Assembly: GCA_004376295.1 (NCBI GenBank)
Contig: SOJZ01000039.1
Span: forward strand, 1-64,000
Origin: Candidatus Bathyarchaeota archaeon
Lineage (GTDB): Archaea; Thermoproteota; Bathyarchaeia; Bathyarchaeales; Bathyarchaeaceae
DNA length: 64,000 bases
Reading direction: 5' to 3'
The number at the start of each line of letters is the position of its first letter. Within the stretch, counting starts at the first letter, position 1. Below are positions 51,005 to 60,397 of the stretch, piece after piece. The position numbers were made by a program, and so were the translations under genes. The notes beneath the pieces were generated by a model. The model was not told where the DNA came from. It saw nothing but the letters and a program-made list of their open reading frames with translations, and ran no database searches.

Positions 51005-51544
51005 ATGAGCGAACCCTGGTGGAAACGCCGAAGAAGGAAAAAAAGTCCACATACATGGTTCAACATCTTCGACGAGTTCGACAGACTCGAAGACATGATG
51101 GACGAAATGATGAGCAAAGCTTTTGAAACCCCGACCGAAAAAGCAAAAGCTTACAGACCCTACGTATACGGTTTCTCAATGTCTATCGGACCCAACGGAA
51201 AACCCGTGATCCGAGAATTCGGAAATGTTCAAAAAAGCCGTTTCGGTCCTCAAATTCGAGAAGAACGGGAACCCCTCGTTGACGTTATAGAGGAGGACAA
51301 AGACGTAGTCATCGTAACTGAACTCCCAGGCGTAGAAAAAAACGGTATACACCTCCACACAACCAAAGATCACCTAACAATTTCAGTTGACACACCCAAA
51401 CGAAAATACCACAAGGAACTAACGCTCCCCGCAAAAGTAGACCCCAAATCCGCTCAAGCCTCATACAAAAACGGAGTACTCGAAGTACGCCTGAAAAAAC
51501 TCGTAGAAAACCAATTCAAAGGCGAAAAAATCTTCGTAAAATAA
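51005..51544 (+). CDS. hsp20: Hsp20/alpha-crystallin small heat shock protein
   Basis: The start is placed at ATG 51005 (MSEPWWKRRRRKKSP) behind GGAGAAAGG, giving 179 residues; an upstream ATG at 50933 lacks support. The N-terminus is basic then acidic and Met-rich (FDRLEDMMDEMMSKAFE). The alpha-crystallin domain has EPLVDVIEEDKDVVIVTELP, GVEKNGIHLHTTKDHLTISV and ASYKNGVLEVRLKKL. It is an ATP-independent chaperone that holds unfolding proteins. It stands before the ribosomal cluster but with its own leader. Confidence 0.92.
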   Translation: MSEPWWKRRRRKKSPHTWFNIFDEFDRLEDMMDEMMSKAFETPTEKAKAYRPYVYGFSMSIGPNGKPVIREFGNVQKSRFGPQIREEREPLVDVIEEDKDVVIVTELPGVEKNGIHLHTTKDHLTISVDTPKRKYHKELTLPAKVDPKSAQASYKNGVLEVRLKKLVENQFKGEKIFVK

Positions 51545-51588
51545 TTAAAGAATCCCCAAACCTAAGCGCCTAAAACAAGGTTGATCAC

Positions 51589-52023
51589 ATGCCCCAAAAG
51601 CTTCGGAAAACCCGAAAGATGCGCGGCTCCAGAACCCACGGTTACGGCCAGATCGGGCAGCATAGAAAAACTGGAGGAAAAGGCGGACGAAAGGCAGGCC
51701 GCCACAAAGCAGGGTGGACGTGGGTGATAAAGCATGAACCCAACTATTATGGAAAAAGAGGATTCACGTCTCCGCAAAGTCTACACCACAAAATCTCTAT
51801 CATCAACGTAGGACAACTCGAGGAACTAGCTGACAGATTGGCTAAGGAACAACTAGAAAAAAAGAAGAGAAAAACCGTTTTAGACCTCAACAAGCTGGGA
51901 TATAACAAGCTCTTAGGAATGGGAAACATAACCAGACCCCTCCTCGTCAAGATCACATTTCACTCAGAAAACGCGGCTAAAAAAATAGAGAAGGCCGGCG
52001 GGCAGATCTTGGAAAAAACATGA
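51589..52023 (+). CDS. rpl15: Ribosomal protein L15
   Basis: A 144-residue L15 protein: QKLRKTRKMRGSRTHGYGQI, GQHRKTGGKGGRKAGRHKAG and WVIKHEPNYYGKRGFTSPQS mark the archaeal form. It opens the L15-secY cluster that normally ends the spc operon; the earlier spc genes are not in the window. Confidence 0.96.
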   Translation: MPQKLRKTRKMRGSRTHGYGQIGQHRKTGGKGGRKAGRHKAGWTWVIKHEPNYYGKRGFTSPQSLHHKISIINVGQLEELADRLAKEQLEKKKRKTVLDLNKLGYNKLLGMGNITRPLLVKITFHSENAAKKIEKAGGQILEKT

Positions 52024-52093
52024 TTAATTCATTGAGCTAAAAATTAATTACCAAGAATTGCAACCTGTTTTATGAACAAAGAAGGAAAAGCGC

Positions 52094-53506
52094 ATGGCCG
52101 GTAGATTCCTCAGAATGTTCCAGCCCCTTTCAAGGTTTGTACCCGAAATCAGTCCACCTCAGCGCAAGGTAGGATTTAACGAAAAGCTGTTCTGGACTGC
52201 CATGGCACTGGCATTATACCTTGTCATGTCCGAGGTGCCGCTATACCTGCCTCCTGGGGCGGGAGGAGGAGACCCCCTCCTATATCTCCGAGTAATTTTC
52301 GCCTCGAATCGAGGAACCTTGATGGAGCTTGGAATAGGCCCCATAGTAACTGCAGGCATCATTCTACAGCTTCTTGCGGGATCCAACATGATTCAATGCG
52401 ACATGTCCAACCCTGATGACCGAGCCCTTTTCACTACCGCTACCAAGGTCTTTTCCATAATCATGACTGGAGTTCAAGCTTCTGCATACCTAATTGGGGG
52501 AATGTACGGCAGTCTACTACCTGCGAGATCCATGGTCGTCTTTGTTCAACTCATGTTCGCCGGGATTTTGCTTATGCTTTTAGATGAATTGTTACAAAAG
52601 GGCTGGGGAATTGGGAGCGGAATCAGCCTGTTCATTATGGCAGGAGTGGCTCAAACTATTGCATGGTCTTGCTTGTCTCCTATACCCGTAGAGGCTGGAA
52701 AACTATCTGGGGCTCTGATCGCCTTCTTTCAAACAATCCTAAGTGGTCAATCGTTGAGTAGTGTCTTCTTTAGACCTGGAAATAACATGCTGGGTTTCAT
52801 CACGACAATAGTTGTTTTTCTCATAGTGATCTATGCAGAAGGCGTAAGGATCGAGCTTCCCATATCATACGCCCGTTATAGAGGATTTCGCGGCCGATAC
52901 CCAATCAAACTACTATACGTATCTAACCTACCCGTGATTTTCGCCTCTGCTCTTTTCGCAAATATATATTTCATATCCCAACTTCTTTGGAATCAACCCT
53001 GGGGCAGAAACAACTTTTGGGTTAGTCTCTTGGGCCAGTATGCAGAAGGAGAAGGAGGACAATCTCAACCCGTGGGTGGACTTGTATATTATGTAATTTC
53101 TCCTCAAAACCTGTCAGACGTTGCAAGTGATCCAATCCGAGCACTTGGATTCGTGGCCATCATGGTCGCATTTTGCGTCGTTTTTTCACTCACTTGGCTT
53201 GAAGTGGGGGGTTTAGGTCCAAAAATGGTTGCGAAACAACTTATTGACTCAGGGATGCAGATTCCAGGGTTTAGAAGGTCGAGTAAAACCATTGAATCAC
53301 TTCTCAATCGTTACATTCCCACAGTTGCTGTACTCGGCGGGGCTCTAGTGGGACTAATCGCTTCGGTTGCGAACTTCTTCGGAGTGTTTGGAACGGGTAT
53401 GGGCATTTTGCTGGCTGTCGGAATTCTATATCAATATTATCAGCTTCTGATGCAAGAACGCGTCACAGAAATGTATCCTGCCTTACGTCGCTTCTTAGGA
53501 GGCTGA
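52094..53506 (+). CDS. secY: Preprotein translocase subunit SecY
   Basis: A 470-residue channel protein with ten membrane helices. FLRMFQPLSRFVPEISPPQR at the N-terminus, the MELGIGPIVTAGIILQLLAG plug region, GWGIGSGISLFIMAG and the RFRGRYPIKLLYVSNLPVI-type cytosolic loop are all diagnostic of archaeal SecY. It exports the surface proteins of both SipW-type loci among others. Confidence 0.96.
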   Translation: MAGRFLRMFQPLSRFVPEISPPQRKVGFNEKLFWTAMALALYLVMSEVPLYLPPGAGGGDPLLYLRVIFASNRGTLMELGIGPIVTAGIILQLLAGSNMIQCDMSNPDDRALFTTATKVFSIIMTGVQASAYLIGGMYGSLLPARSMVVFVQLMFAGILLMLLDELLQKGWGIGSGISLFIMAGVAQTIAWSCLSPIPVEAGKLSGALIAFFQTILSGQSLSSVFFRPGNNMLGFITTIVVFLIVIYAEGVRIELPISYARYRGFRGRYPIKLLYVSNLPVIFASALFANIYFISQLLWNQPWGRNNFWVSLLGQYAEGEGGQSQPVGGLVYYVISPQNLSDVASDPIRALGFVAIMVAFCVVFSLTWLEVGGLGPKMVAKQLIDSGMQIPGFRRSSKTIESLLNRYIPTVAVLGGALVGLIASVANFFGVFGTGMGILLAVGILYQYYQLLMQERVTEMYPALRRFLGG

Positions 53507-53636
53507 TCATTGCTTTCAAGGTTCACAGCTGCTGCCTGCATGGTATTAACTTGCGCGTCGGTGAAAACGGTTAAAACCAAAAGGAAAAGGTTAAAACTAA
53601 AGAAGTCGTGAAACTGTTGGGTTAGGTGATATAAGA
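53507..53636 (+). other. Gap where adk is usually found
   Basis: 130 bases. A 33-codon frame from TTG 53510 (LLSRFTAAACMVLTCASVKT, then a Lys/Arg-rich end) lies 3 bases after secY but resembles nothing. Adenylate kinase, often present here in archaea, is absent. Confidence 0.35.
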
Positions 53637-54131
53637 TTGCTACCTGATTGGCTGTTGGCGCCTCCCGGCTCAACTATATTCATCCTATGCTTTTCTGCAA
53701 TTATTACACTTATTACATCTCTTGCCAACCGTATCCTTGTTGATAGAGAACAGATGAACACATGGCAACGTGAAATTCGCGCTTGGACAGCTGATTCTAA
53801 AAAGGCACAACGCGCTGGAGATAAGAAACTTCTTGCAAAGGTTCAAAAACAAAAGTCTCGAATTATGCAGTTGCAGGGTAAAGTTTTCAAGCAATCGCTT
53901 AAACCCATGCTTGTCTACTTTATTCCATTCATGCTCCTTTGGCAGCTTTTTCTAATACCCGAGTTTGGTGGAGGGATTATTGCTTATTTCCCAGCGGCCC
54001 CCGTATTGGGTTTCAGCGATCCCATTCCGTTGCCTCTTTTTATGTGGTATCTCATCTGTTCCTTTGCCTCAGGAACCTTCATTTCGCGAGCGTTGGGCAT
54101 ACCAATGGGGACGTCGGGAGCACCGAGCTAA
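53637..54131 (+). CDS. DUF106/EMC3-like membrane insertase
   Basis: A 164-residue protein with three membrane helices and a cytosolic coiled coil between the first two (MNTWQREIRAWTADSKKAQR, then KLLAKVQKQKSRIMQLQGKV). This is the DUF106 family, the archaeal member of the Oxa1/YidC/EMC3/GET1 insertase superfamily. It is placed beside secY as usual. It starts with TTG and ends one base before the L34e ATG. Confidence 0.9.
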   Translation: MLPDWLLAPPGSTIFILCFSAIITLITSLANRILVDREQMNTWQREIRAWTADSKKAQRAGDKKLLAKVQKQKSRIMQLQGKVFKQSLKPMLVYFIPFMLLWQLFLIPEFGGGIIAYFPAAPVLGFSDPIPLPLFMWYLICSFASGTFISRALGIPMGTSGAPS

Positions 54132-54401
54132 ATGCCCAAGCCTTCTCTACGGACAAGAAGCAGAAAACGTCGGCATCTCCGGTTGCCTGGAGGACGTATG
54201 GATACTCATTTCAAACGTGAGAAAATTGGTGCTTCATACTGCGCGCGATGTGGTCAAATGCTTTTAGGGGTTCCGCGTCTAACCTCGTCGAAGCTTCGTA
54301 AACTTTCTGCGAGTCAAAGAAGAGTTGAACGTATGTATGGTGGTCAGTTGTGCCACAGTTGTATTCGAAACTTGTTGAAGCAGGCTGTGAGGAACATTTA
54401 G
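54132..54401 (+). CDS. rpl34e: Ribosomal protein L34e
   Basis: An 89-residue L34e: RTRSRKRRHLRLPGGRMDTH, then ASYCARCGQMLLGVPRL and YGGQLCHSCIRNLLKQAVRN with the zinc-binding Cys pairs. It follows the DUF106 stop with no gap. Confidence 0.95.
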   Translation: MPKPSLRTRSRKRRHLRLPGGRMDTHFKREKIGASYCARCGQMLLGVPRLTSSKLRKLSASQRRVERMYGGQLCHSCIRNLLKQAVRNI

Positions 54402-54431
54402 TATTGTTCAGAAAGGACGGATTGGCTGAAC

Positions 54432-55031
54432 ATGAGACGCGGTAGTAAAGAGCGGAAATCGAAGATGGTGTTATGTGTATGTGGAATGACTGGGTGTGGA
54501 AAGAGTTCAGTAGCTAAAAGGTTGGTCGAGAAATATGGGCTTAAGTATCTTTCTGGTGGAGGTGCGTTGAAGGCTTTAGCTGTTGAAATGGGTTACAAAT
54601 CGATTGGGAGGGGTTGGTGGGAAAGTGACGAGGGAATGAGGTTTCTTCAACGAAGAGTTAAGGAGTCCAAGTTTGATAAGAAGGTTGATGAGAAACTTTT
54701 GGAGTGGGCGGGGCGCGGGAATGTTGTTTTTGACAGTTGGACGATGCCTTGGTTGTTGAAGGAGGGTTTCAAAGTCTGGTTGGACGCTTCTGTTAAGGTG
54801 AGGACAGGACGTGTTGCAAAGAGAGATGGAATAAGTTTTGAGAGTGCTTTGGCTGCTTTAACGGAGAAAGATGAGAAGACTAGGATTATCTACAAGAAGC
54901 TTTACGGGTTTGATTTAGGTGGGGATTTTTCTCCTTTTGATCTGATTTTGGATTCGAATGATTTGAGTGCAGACGAGGTTTTTAGGACGCTTTGTTTGGT
55001 TATGGATCGCGTTGTGTTGGGTATCGATTAG
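54432..55031 (+). CDS. cmk: Cytidylate kinase (archaeal)
   Basis: A 199-residue P-loop kinase: VLCVCGMTGCGKSSVAKRLV (Walker A GMTGCGKSS), KYLSGGGALKALAVEMGY, VFDSWTMPWLLKEGFKVWLD and AKRDGISFESALAALTEKDE. It phosphorylates CMP/dCMP. The position between L34e and L14e is the normal archaeal one. ATG 54465 (MVLCVCGM) is an alternative start close to the family's usual N-terminus. Confidence 0.88.
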   Translation: MRRGSKERKSKMVLCVCGMTGCGKSSVAKRLVEKYGLKYLSGGGALKALAVEMGYKSIGRGWWESDEGMRFLQRRVKESKFDKKVDEKLLEWAGRGNVVFDSWTMPWLLKEGFKVWLDASVKVRTGRVAKRDGISFESALAALTEKDEKTRIIYKKLYGFDLGGDFSPFDLILDSNDLSADEVFRTLCLVMDRVVLGID

Positions 55032-55087
55032 GTTATAAGTATGGATGTTTATGATGTTTTCACGTTTCAGATATAATGGAGGGCTTG

Positions 55088-55372
55088 ATGGTGCCTGCGA
55101 TTGAGGTTGGTAGGGTTTGTGTGAAGATTGTTGGTCGTGAGGCTGGCAAGCGTTGCGTTGTTGTGGATGTTGTGGACAAGAACTTTGTGCTTGTTACTGG
55201 TCCTATTAAGGTGAGTGGTGTTAAGCGGAGACGGGTTAACGTTGGTCACATTGAGCCTACGGAGATGAAGGTTAAGATTGGTAAGGGTGATGGTGACAAT
55301 GAGATTGTTGAAGCTTTGAAGGCTACTGGCTTGTTGGATAAGATGAAAGACATTGTGAAACCCAAGCTATAG
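55088..55372 (+). CDS. rpl14e: Ribosomal protein L14e
   Basis: The start is placed at ATG 55088 (MVPAIEVGRVCVKIVGREAG), directly behind GGAGGG; ATG 55076 would include that site in the gene. The 94 residues contain CVVVDVVDKNFVLVTGPIKV and KRRRVNVGHIEPTEMKVKI, the L14e/L6e KOW-type fold. It ends the ribosomal cluster; cbf5, which often follows, is absent. Confidence 0.93.
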   Translation: MVPAIEVGRVCVKIVGREAGKRCVVVDVVDKNFVLVTGPIKVSGVKRRRVNVGHIEPTEMKVKIGKGDGDNEIVEALKATGLLDKMKDIVKPKL

Positions 55373-55437
55373 TGTTCTATGTGTGACGGGGTCTACCCCG
55401 GTCTGAGATATGAATCGAATATGTTTCAAATAGAAAG

Positions 55438-55995
55438 TTATGTTTGGAATATTCTTGTTAATGTTTTGTAGATTTTTTCTGCACACTCTTCTGGACTTTG
55501 CTTGTTCGAGTCTACCGTGACTTCTGGGTTTTGTGGTTGTTCGTATGGAGCACCTATGCCTGGCACTGTGGTGCTTTTGCCTGTGAAGGCTTTCTTGTAG
55601 ATGTCTCTCGGCGCCATGAACGTTTTGCCTCGTTTGGCCTCTCTTTCTATGCAGAGTTCTAGTGGACAGCGGACGTAAGCTTCTATGAAGCGTGGAATCT
55701 GTTTTCTCGCGTGGTCTCGGTATCGTTGGCGGTTGGCAGTAGCGTCGATGATGACGTTGACGCCGTTCTGGGTGAGAAGCTTAGAGACAAAGACGATAGA
55801 GGCGTAAACCATGTCGCGCTCTTCTTCAGAATAAGTGGGTTTAGGAGTAACAACTTTACGTAGCATGTCAACAGAAACAAGTTGTGCAGAGATACCTTGT
55901 TGTTCCAAACGCCTCAGCAATGCTTGGGCAATAACTGACTTACCGCTTCCAGGAAGCCCGGTTATCCAAGCGCACCATCCAGCTAATTGAGTCAT
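55438..55995 (-). CDS. cysC: Adenylylsulfate (APS) kinase-like protein
   Basis: A 185-residue P-loop kinase: AWITGLPGSGKSVIAQALL (Walker A), VSVDMLRKVVTPKPTYSEEE, NVIIDATANRQRYRDHAR, FIEAYVRCPLELCIEREAKR and GIGAPYEQPQNPEVTVDSNK all follow the APS kinase order. APS kinase makes PAPS from APS. No ATP sulfurylase is nearby, so the substrate could be a related one. Confidence 0.85.
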   Translation of the reverse strand: MTQLAGWCAWITGLPGSGKSVIAQALLRRLEQQGISAQLVSVDMLRKVVTPKPTYSEEERDMVYASIVFVSKLLTQNGVNVIIDATANRQRYRDHARKQIPRFIEAYVRCPLELCIEREAKRGKTFMAPRDIYKKAFTGKSTTVPGIGAPYEQPQNPEVTVDSNKQSPEECAEKIYKTLTRIFQT

Positions 55996-56343
55996 AAGTA
56001 GCGGAGCTCCTTGATTTTAATCACTATTTCGGAATCGCAACTTAATGAGTGCAACGGAGCAACAAGCATTCTTGATCCACGGGGATAAAGATCAATCTAA
56101 GACGCTATATGTACCACTTTAGTATTTCTCGTATAGCCTTCTCCGAGTACCCCATTTCTCTAAGCATAGTCTTTATCGATTCTAACACTTCGTTAGCCAA
56201 AACTACTTAGCCTCTTGCTTTATAGTTCATAGTAGACCACAAAAAAGGAAAGCCTTCTTAAAACTCTTTCTCACTCGAACTTTCACTCAAAGCCCTCGCC
56301 AAATAACCTTTTGCCACACCCCCCGTAAAACCATGGAAATCCA
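55996..56343. other. Intergenic stretch with one small gene
   Basis: Apart from the 31-codon gene at 56105-56200 I see nothing: AT-rich sequence with a likely TATA-type TTTTAAGAAG (minus strand, around 56250-56260). Confidence 0.35.
56105..56200 (-). CDS. 31-residue helical protein (candidate)
   Basis: A TTG-started short frame reads ANEVLESIKTMLREMGYSEK and then AIREILKWYI: two amphipathic helices around a GYS turn. The composition looks coding rather than random, and a promoter-like AT stretch lies upstream. It may be a free small protein or a remnant. The evidence is limited to its sequence character. Confidence 0.4.
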   Translation of the reverse strand: MANEVLESIKTMLREMGYSEKAIREILKWYI

Positions 56344-57447
56344 TTAACTCTCAATGTAAGAGTTAACATCCTCCAAATCAAACCGCTCAGTCTCAAGCAC
56401 ATTTCTAATAAAATTAAACAACTTGGTCCGCACTTCCAAAGATAGATTCGGATACCAAACTGGCGAAGCTATCACCAGCCCTCTCCAAGCATAAAAAGGT
56501 TGCACTACCTCTAATATTTCCTCATCACCTATTTTATCCAGATAATTTCTCCAAAACCTGCTAAACAACGTTTCAAACGGACCCGCTAACCGTCCATATA
56601 CCTGCAACGAATAAAACAGATAGTTAATCGTCATAGCAGTCACATCATCAGCCGGTTCACCCCACTCGCCCCTGCTACGATCCAAAACCGTAAAATCCAC
56701 GCCTTTCCGAAACAGCACATTCCACGGGTGATAGTCCCCGTGAACCTGTGCTAAACGGTGCGTCTTATGCTTCAGCTTCCACCTCCACTCTACACAACGC
56801 TTCTCAACCTCACACAAACCCTCCTTACCAACATATTCCAACCCATCCGGATAGCTATCCGTCAAACCCATAATGCACTCCCCGTGTCCCAATAAATCCC
56901 GAACCCGTCTCACATACAATCCAACCTCGCTAGACTTCACTCCATGAATAGTAACCAAATAATCCGACAAAGCCTGACAGCGATCCAAATCCAACCGTGA
57001 CAACCGCCCACGCCCCCTAATCCTGTCCAAATCCCTGAAATAAGGCCAACCCCTCACCATATCCATAACAATGAAAAACTCCGTACAATCACCCAAAGAC
57101 TTCAACGAACCCTCCCTAGTAAAAGCGCCAACATCCACGGAGCGAGCATGTTTAGGCAACCTGTTAAAAACGGAGTGCTGCCACAACGAAACCTGAGCTC
57201 GATCAGAAAAATGGTTATGACCGAAGCCGCTAGACCGCATAGTCTCCAGAATCACACGTTTCAGTTTTCCATTCACCATAAACTCGACTCGATATGGAAC
57301 GCCGTAACCAAAACCCTTCAACTTCTTCCTAGGCTTCCTTGCTCCCACTTTTCGTTTACCCAACTCACCTACATACCGAATTTCCACATCCGCCCCATAA
57401 ACGCCACGAAGATACTCGCTCAACTTATCTAACTGCAACTCAGGCAT
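56344..57447 (-). CDS. Aminoglycoside phosphotransferase-fold kinase
   Basis: A 367-residue kinase-like protein. The N-terminal lobe has VEFMVNGKLKRVILETMRSS. The catalytic loop is AQVHGDYHPWNVLFRKGVDF, with HGDxHxxN, followed by TVLDRSRGEWGEPADDVTAM with the metal-binding Asp. APH-fold enzymes phosphorylate small molecules (sugars, choline, homoserine, antibiotics); the substrate here is not evident. Note DRSRGEWGEPADD where many family members have DxExxxxGDPxxD. It is divergent from the SAH hydrolase gene. Confidence 0.8.
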   Translation of the reverse strand: MPELQLDKLSEYLRGVYGADVEIRYVGELGKRKVGARKPRKKLKGFGYGVPYRVEFMVNGKLKRVILETMRSSGFGHNHFSDRAQVSLWQHSVFNRLPKHARSVDVGAFTREGSLKSLGDCTEFFIVMDMVRGWPYFRDLDRIRGRGRLSRLDLDRCQALSDYLVTIHGVKSSEVGLYVRRVRDLLGHGECIMGLTDSYPDGLEYVGKEGLCEVEKRCVEWRWKLKHKTHRLAQVHGDYHPWNVLFRKGVDFTVLDRSRGEWGEPADDVTAMTINYLFYSLQVYGRLAGPFETLFSRFWRNYLDKIGDEEILEVVQPFYAWRGLVIASPVWYPNLSLEVRTKLFNFIRNVLETERFDLEDVNSYIES

Positions 57448-57513
57448 TTTCTAGCCTCTCAACCCAACTCACAAGCCAAGCAGAAATAAAACTTTGCATC
57501 CAACCTATTCATC

Positions 57514-57523
57514 TTTTAAATAC
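57514..57523 (+). promoter_or_regulatory. TATA box of SAH hydrolase gene
   Basis: TTTTAAATAC lies 35-44 bases before the ATG at 57558. A start of transcription ~25 bases downstream would leave a very short leader containing GGAAGAGTGA. Confidence 0.55.
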
Positions 57524-57557
57524 AGGCGACTAAAAAGAATAGGAAGAGTGAACACCA

Positions 57558-58814
57558 ATGGCAAGCTTCAAAATTAAAAAAGCCAGCCTAGCCCCACAAG
57601 GAAGCCTACTTATCGAATGGGCCTCCATGCACATGCCAGTTTTAAACCAAGTCAAACAACGATTTCAACGAGAAAAACCGCTTGTAGACATTATGATGGG
57701 CGCATGTCTACACGTAACAAAAGAAACCGGAGTGCTCATAGAAACACTCGTGGCAGGAGGAGCGGACGTTGCGCTGTGCGGATCCAACCCGCTCTCAACC
57801 CAAGACGAGGTAGCCGCGGCTCTTGCAGAAAAAGGAATAAACGTGTACGCGTGGCGCGGCGAAACCACCAAAGAATACTACTGGTGCGTCAACCAAGTCA
57901 TCGACCGCACACCGCAAATCACGTTGGACGACGGCGCCGACCTCGTAAGCATGGTGCATATAAAAAGAAAAGAAGCCTTAAAAAACGTCAAAGGAGGCAC
58001 AGAGGAAACAACCACAGGGGTCATGCGGCTACGGGCCATGGAAAAAACAGGCGTCCTCAAATACCCAATTATGGCTGTAAACGACGCATACACGAAACAC
58101 TTGTTCGACAATCGCTACGGTACAGGACAGAGCACCATAGATGGAATACTCCGCGCCACAAACATCTTGTTGGCTGGGAAAAACTTTGTCGTATGCGGCT
58201 ACGGATGGTGCGGTCGAGGGCTAGCCTTCCGGGCTAGGGGCATGGGCGCAAACGTGATCGTCACCGAGGTGAATCCGACTAGAGCTCTTGAGGCGGTCAT
58301 GGATGGCTTCCGCGTAACAGCTATGGATGAGGCGTCTAAGATGGGTGCCATCTTCGTAACCGCCACGGGAGACCTCAACGTCATCAGAAAAGAACATATG
58401 CTCAAGATGAAAAATGGTGCCATCCTCGCCAACAGCGGACACTTCAACGTGGAAATCAACATATCAGACCTGGAAAGTATTTCATCTTCAAAACGAACCA
58501 TCCGCCCAAACCTCGAGGAATATGCCCTTCAAAACGGGCGGAGACTCTATCTACTAGCTGAAGGAAGACTCGTAAATCTCGCAGCGGCAGAAGGTCACCC
58601 ATCCGAAGTGATGGATATGTCTTTTGCAAACCAAGCCTTATGCGTTGAACATTTAGTGAAAAAGGGGAAGATGGAACCGAAGGTTTACATGGTGCCTAAA
58701 GAAATTGATGAACTCGTAGCCAGCCTTAAATTGAAAGCGATGAATGTGAAGATTGATGAACTTACAGAAGAACAAAAGAAGTATATCGCCGGTTGGGAAG
58801 CTGGAACCATCTGA
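57558..58814 (+). CDS. ahcY: S-adenosylhomocysteine hydrolase
   Basis: A 418-residue NAD-dependent enzyme that splits SAH to adenosine and homocysteine (in some archaea S-inosylhomocysteine is the substrate). Motifs: [38 protein letters not shown], the NAD-binding [32 protein letters not shown] and [20 protein letters not shown]. It supports the many SAM-dependent reactions of the cell, including the methyltransferases in this window. Confidence 0.96.
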   Translation: MASFKIKKASLAPQGSLLIEWASMHMPVLNQVKQRFQREKPLVDIMMGACLHVTKETGVLIETLVAGGADVALCGSNPLSTQDEVAAALAEKGINVYAWRGETTKEYYWCVNQVIDRTPQITLDDGADLVSMVHIKRKEALKNVKGGTEETTTGVMRLRAMEKTGVLKYPIMAVNDAYTKHLFDNRYGTGQSTIDGILRATNILLAGKNFVVCGYGWCGRGLAFRARGMGANVIVTEVNPTRALEAVMDGFRVTAMDEASKMGAIFVTATGDLNVIRKEHMLKMKNGAILANSGHFNVEINISDLESISSSKRTIRPNLEEYALQNGRRLYLLAEGRLVNLAAAEGHPSEVMDMSFANQALCVEHLVKKGKMEPKVYMVPKEIDELVASLKLKAMNVKIDELTEEQKKYIAGWEAGTI

Positions 58815-58872
58815 AAGAGACATAAACTTTATAATAGGTTGCGTTCATAAAAAAGGCTAAATTGGTGGTCAC

Positions 58873-59157
58873 ATGGTTAGTAAGGATCAAACTATTGGTT
58901 GGCTAATTTGCCTAGTTTGCGTGGTCATTGCAGTCTTATATACCGTAACACTAGTCTGGCCAGTGTGGATATGGTGGGCAAGCGCTGAAGTAGTTCAAAT
59001 GTGGTTGGTTGGAGTTCCCGTCTATATAGCACTCGTTGCCGTACTAGTCATTGGCGCTTGGATCGGATGGACTATGGCTACAACACCGCCTCCTAAGCCT
59101 ATTGAGGAGATCGAAGTCGAAGAAAAGCCAGCTGAAGAAAAGGAAGAGAAGAAGTAG
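58873..59157 (+). CDS. Two-helix membrane protein with acidic tail
   Basis: A 94-residue protein with two membrane helices (about 9-33 and 42-68) and a Glu/Lys-rich end (PIEEIEVEEKPAEEKEEK). The fold is simple and the family is not recognised. It follows ahcY by 58 bases in the same direction with its own ATG. Confidence 0.65.
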   Translation: MVSKDQTIGWLICLVCVVIAVLYTVTLVWPVWIWWASAEVVQMWLVGVPVYIALVAVLVIGAWIGWTMATTPPPKPIEEIEVEEKPAEEKEEKK

Positions 59158-59238
59158 GCAGGCAAAACCTTTCCTTTTTTATTCGCTTTTTTAATTCTAC
59201 GGCTAACAGAGCAAACCATGAACACGTTTTTTCAACGT

Positions 59239-60300
59239 TTATCCAACAATGAATTTTTTAAACATTCGTTCAGCTTCTTCCAGCCGCATCATTTGTGGGG
59301 GATGCTTGAAGGCGTAAGCTGAAACGCTTAAGAGAGGGCCAGCCAATCCTCGGTCAAGGGCAATTTTGACTCCCCGAATGACATCGTACATTACAGAGCC
59401 AGCGTTAGGACCGTCAACAGTGTTAAGCCTCATGTCAAGTTGCATAGGAACTCTTCCAAAATATAATCCTTTAATCCAGAAATAGCTGTCTCGCCGATTC
59501 TGCAAGAAATCAACGTAGTCAGTAGACCCAGCTATGATAGAAGTCTTGTATGGCAAGGCTGTTTCAACCGCTTTAGTCTTCACAATCCTTTTTACTTCTC
59601 TTGTTCTTTCAAGCGTGTTAAGAGATTCTGTGCCTCCACCCACATCGAGCTGATAAGTTTCAGAGATTGAAACACCTCGGTCAGCCAACAATCTCAGGAG
59701 AGTCTTATGGAGCGCCGTGGCGCCCACCTGATCTACCAAGTCGTCGCCTACAAGGGGCAGTCCTGCTTCATCGAAGCGTTTACTCCACGCGGCGTCGCTG
59801 GCAATAAAAACAGGCGTAGCGTTTATGAAGGCGCATCCTGCCTCAAGTGCTTCCTCGGCATACCATCTTGAAGCTTTTATCGCCCCGCTTGGAAGGAGAC
59901 TAATGATCATCTCTGCATTGTTTTCCTTAAGCTTCTGGGCTACATCAACCTCTGGGGAGTCGGCTATCTTGATGATGTCTTTTACAGAATCGCCTACACC
60001 ATCCAAAACAGGACCTTTCAAAACTGGCACATCCAATTTTGGGACATCAACGAGTTTTAAGGTGTTGTTAGGTGGGGAAAAAATGGCTTCTGACAGGTCT
60101 TTTCCAATTTTTCTAGTTTCGATGTCGAATGCGGAGACGAACTCGATGTCTCGTGGGTGATAGCTTCCGAGAAAGAGGTTTTTCAGTCCTACAGCTTCTT
60201 CCTCTTTTTCAGCGTCTTTGTAGTAATGGACTCCTTGAACTATGGCTGACGCGCAGTTTCCAACTCCGACTAACGCAACCTTGATCTTAGACATGAACAT
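59239..60300 (-). CDS. ino1: Inositol-1-phosphate synthase
   Basis: A 353-residue MIPS: KVALVGVGNCASAIVQGVHY is the NAD-binding start, followed by IEFVSAFDIETRKIGKDLSE, FINATPVFIASDAAWSKRFD, GDDLVDQVGATALHKTLLRL and LDVGGGTESLNTLERTREVK. It converts glucose-6-phosphate to inositol-1-phosphate, needed for archaeal inositol phospholipids. A second ATG 6 bases in (MSKIKVAL) is the likelier start. Confidence 0.93.
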   Translation of the reverse strand: MFMSKIKVALVGVGNCASAIVQGVHYYKDAEKEEEAVGLKNLFLGSYHPRDIEFVSAFDIETRKIGKDLSEAIFSPPNNTLKLVDVPKLDVPVLKGPVLDGVGDSVKDIIKIADSPEVDVAQKLKENNAEMIISLLPSGAIKASRWYAEEALEAGCAFINATPVFIASDAAWSKRFDEAGLPLVGDDLVDQVGATALHKTLLRLLADRGVSISETYQLDVGGGTESLNTLERTREVKRIVKTKAVETALPYKTSIIAGSTDYVDFLQNRRDSYFWIKGLYFGRVPMQLDMRLNTVDGPNAGSVMYDVIRGVKIALDRGLAGPLLSVSAYAFKHPPQMMRLEEAERMFKKFIVG

Positions 60301-60397
60301 GCACCAACTATAGTGAGGTATACAACTGTGCTGAAAATATATGTGTTCTGTGTCTGCTTTATAACCGTGCTATCATTTGAAAAGGATAGGGTTTTTA

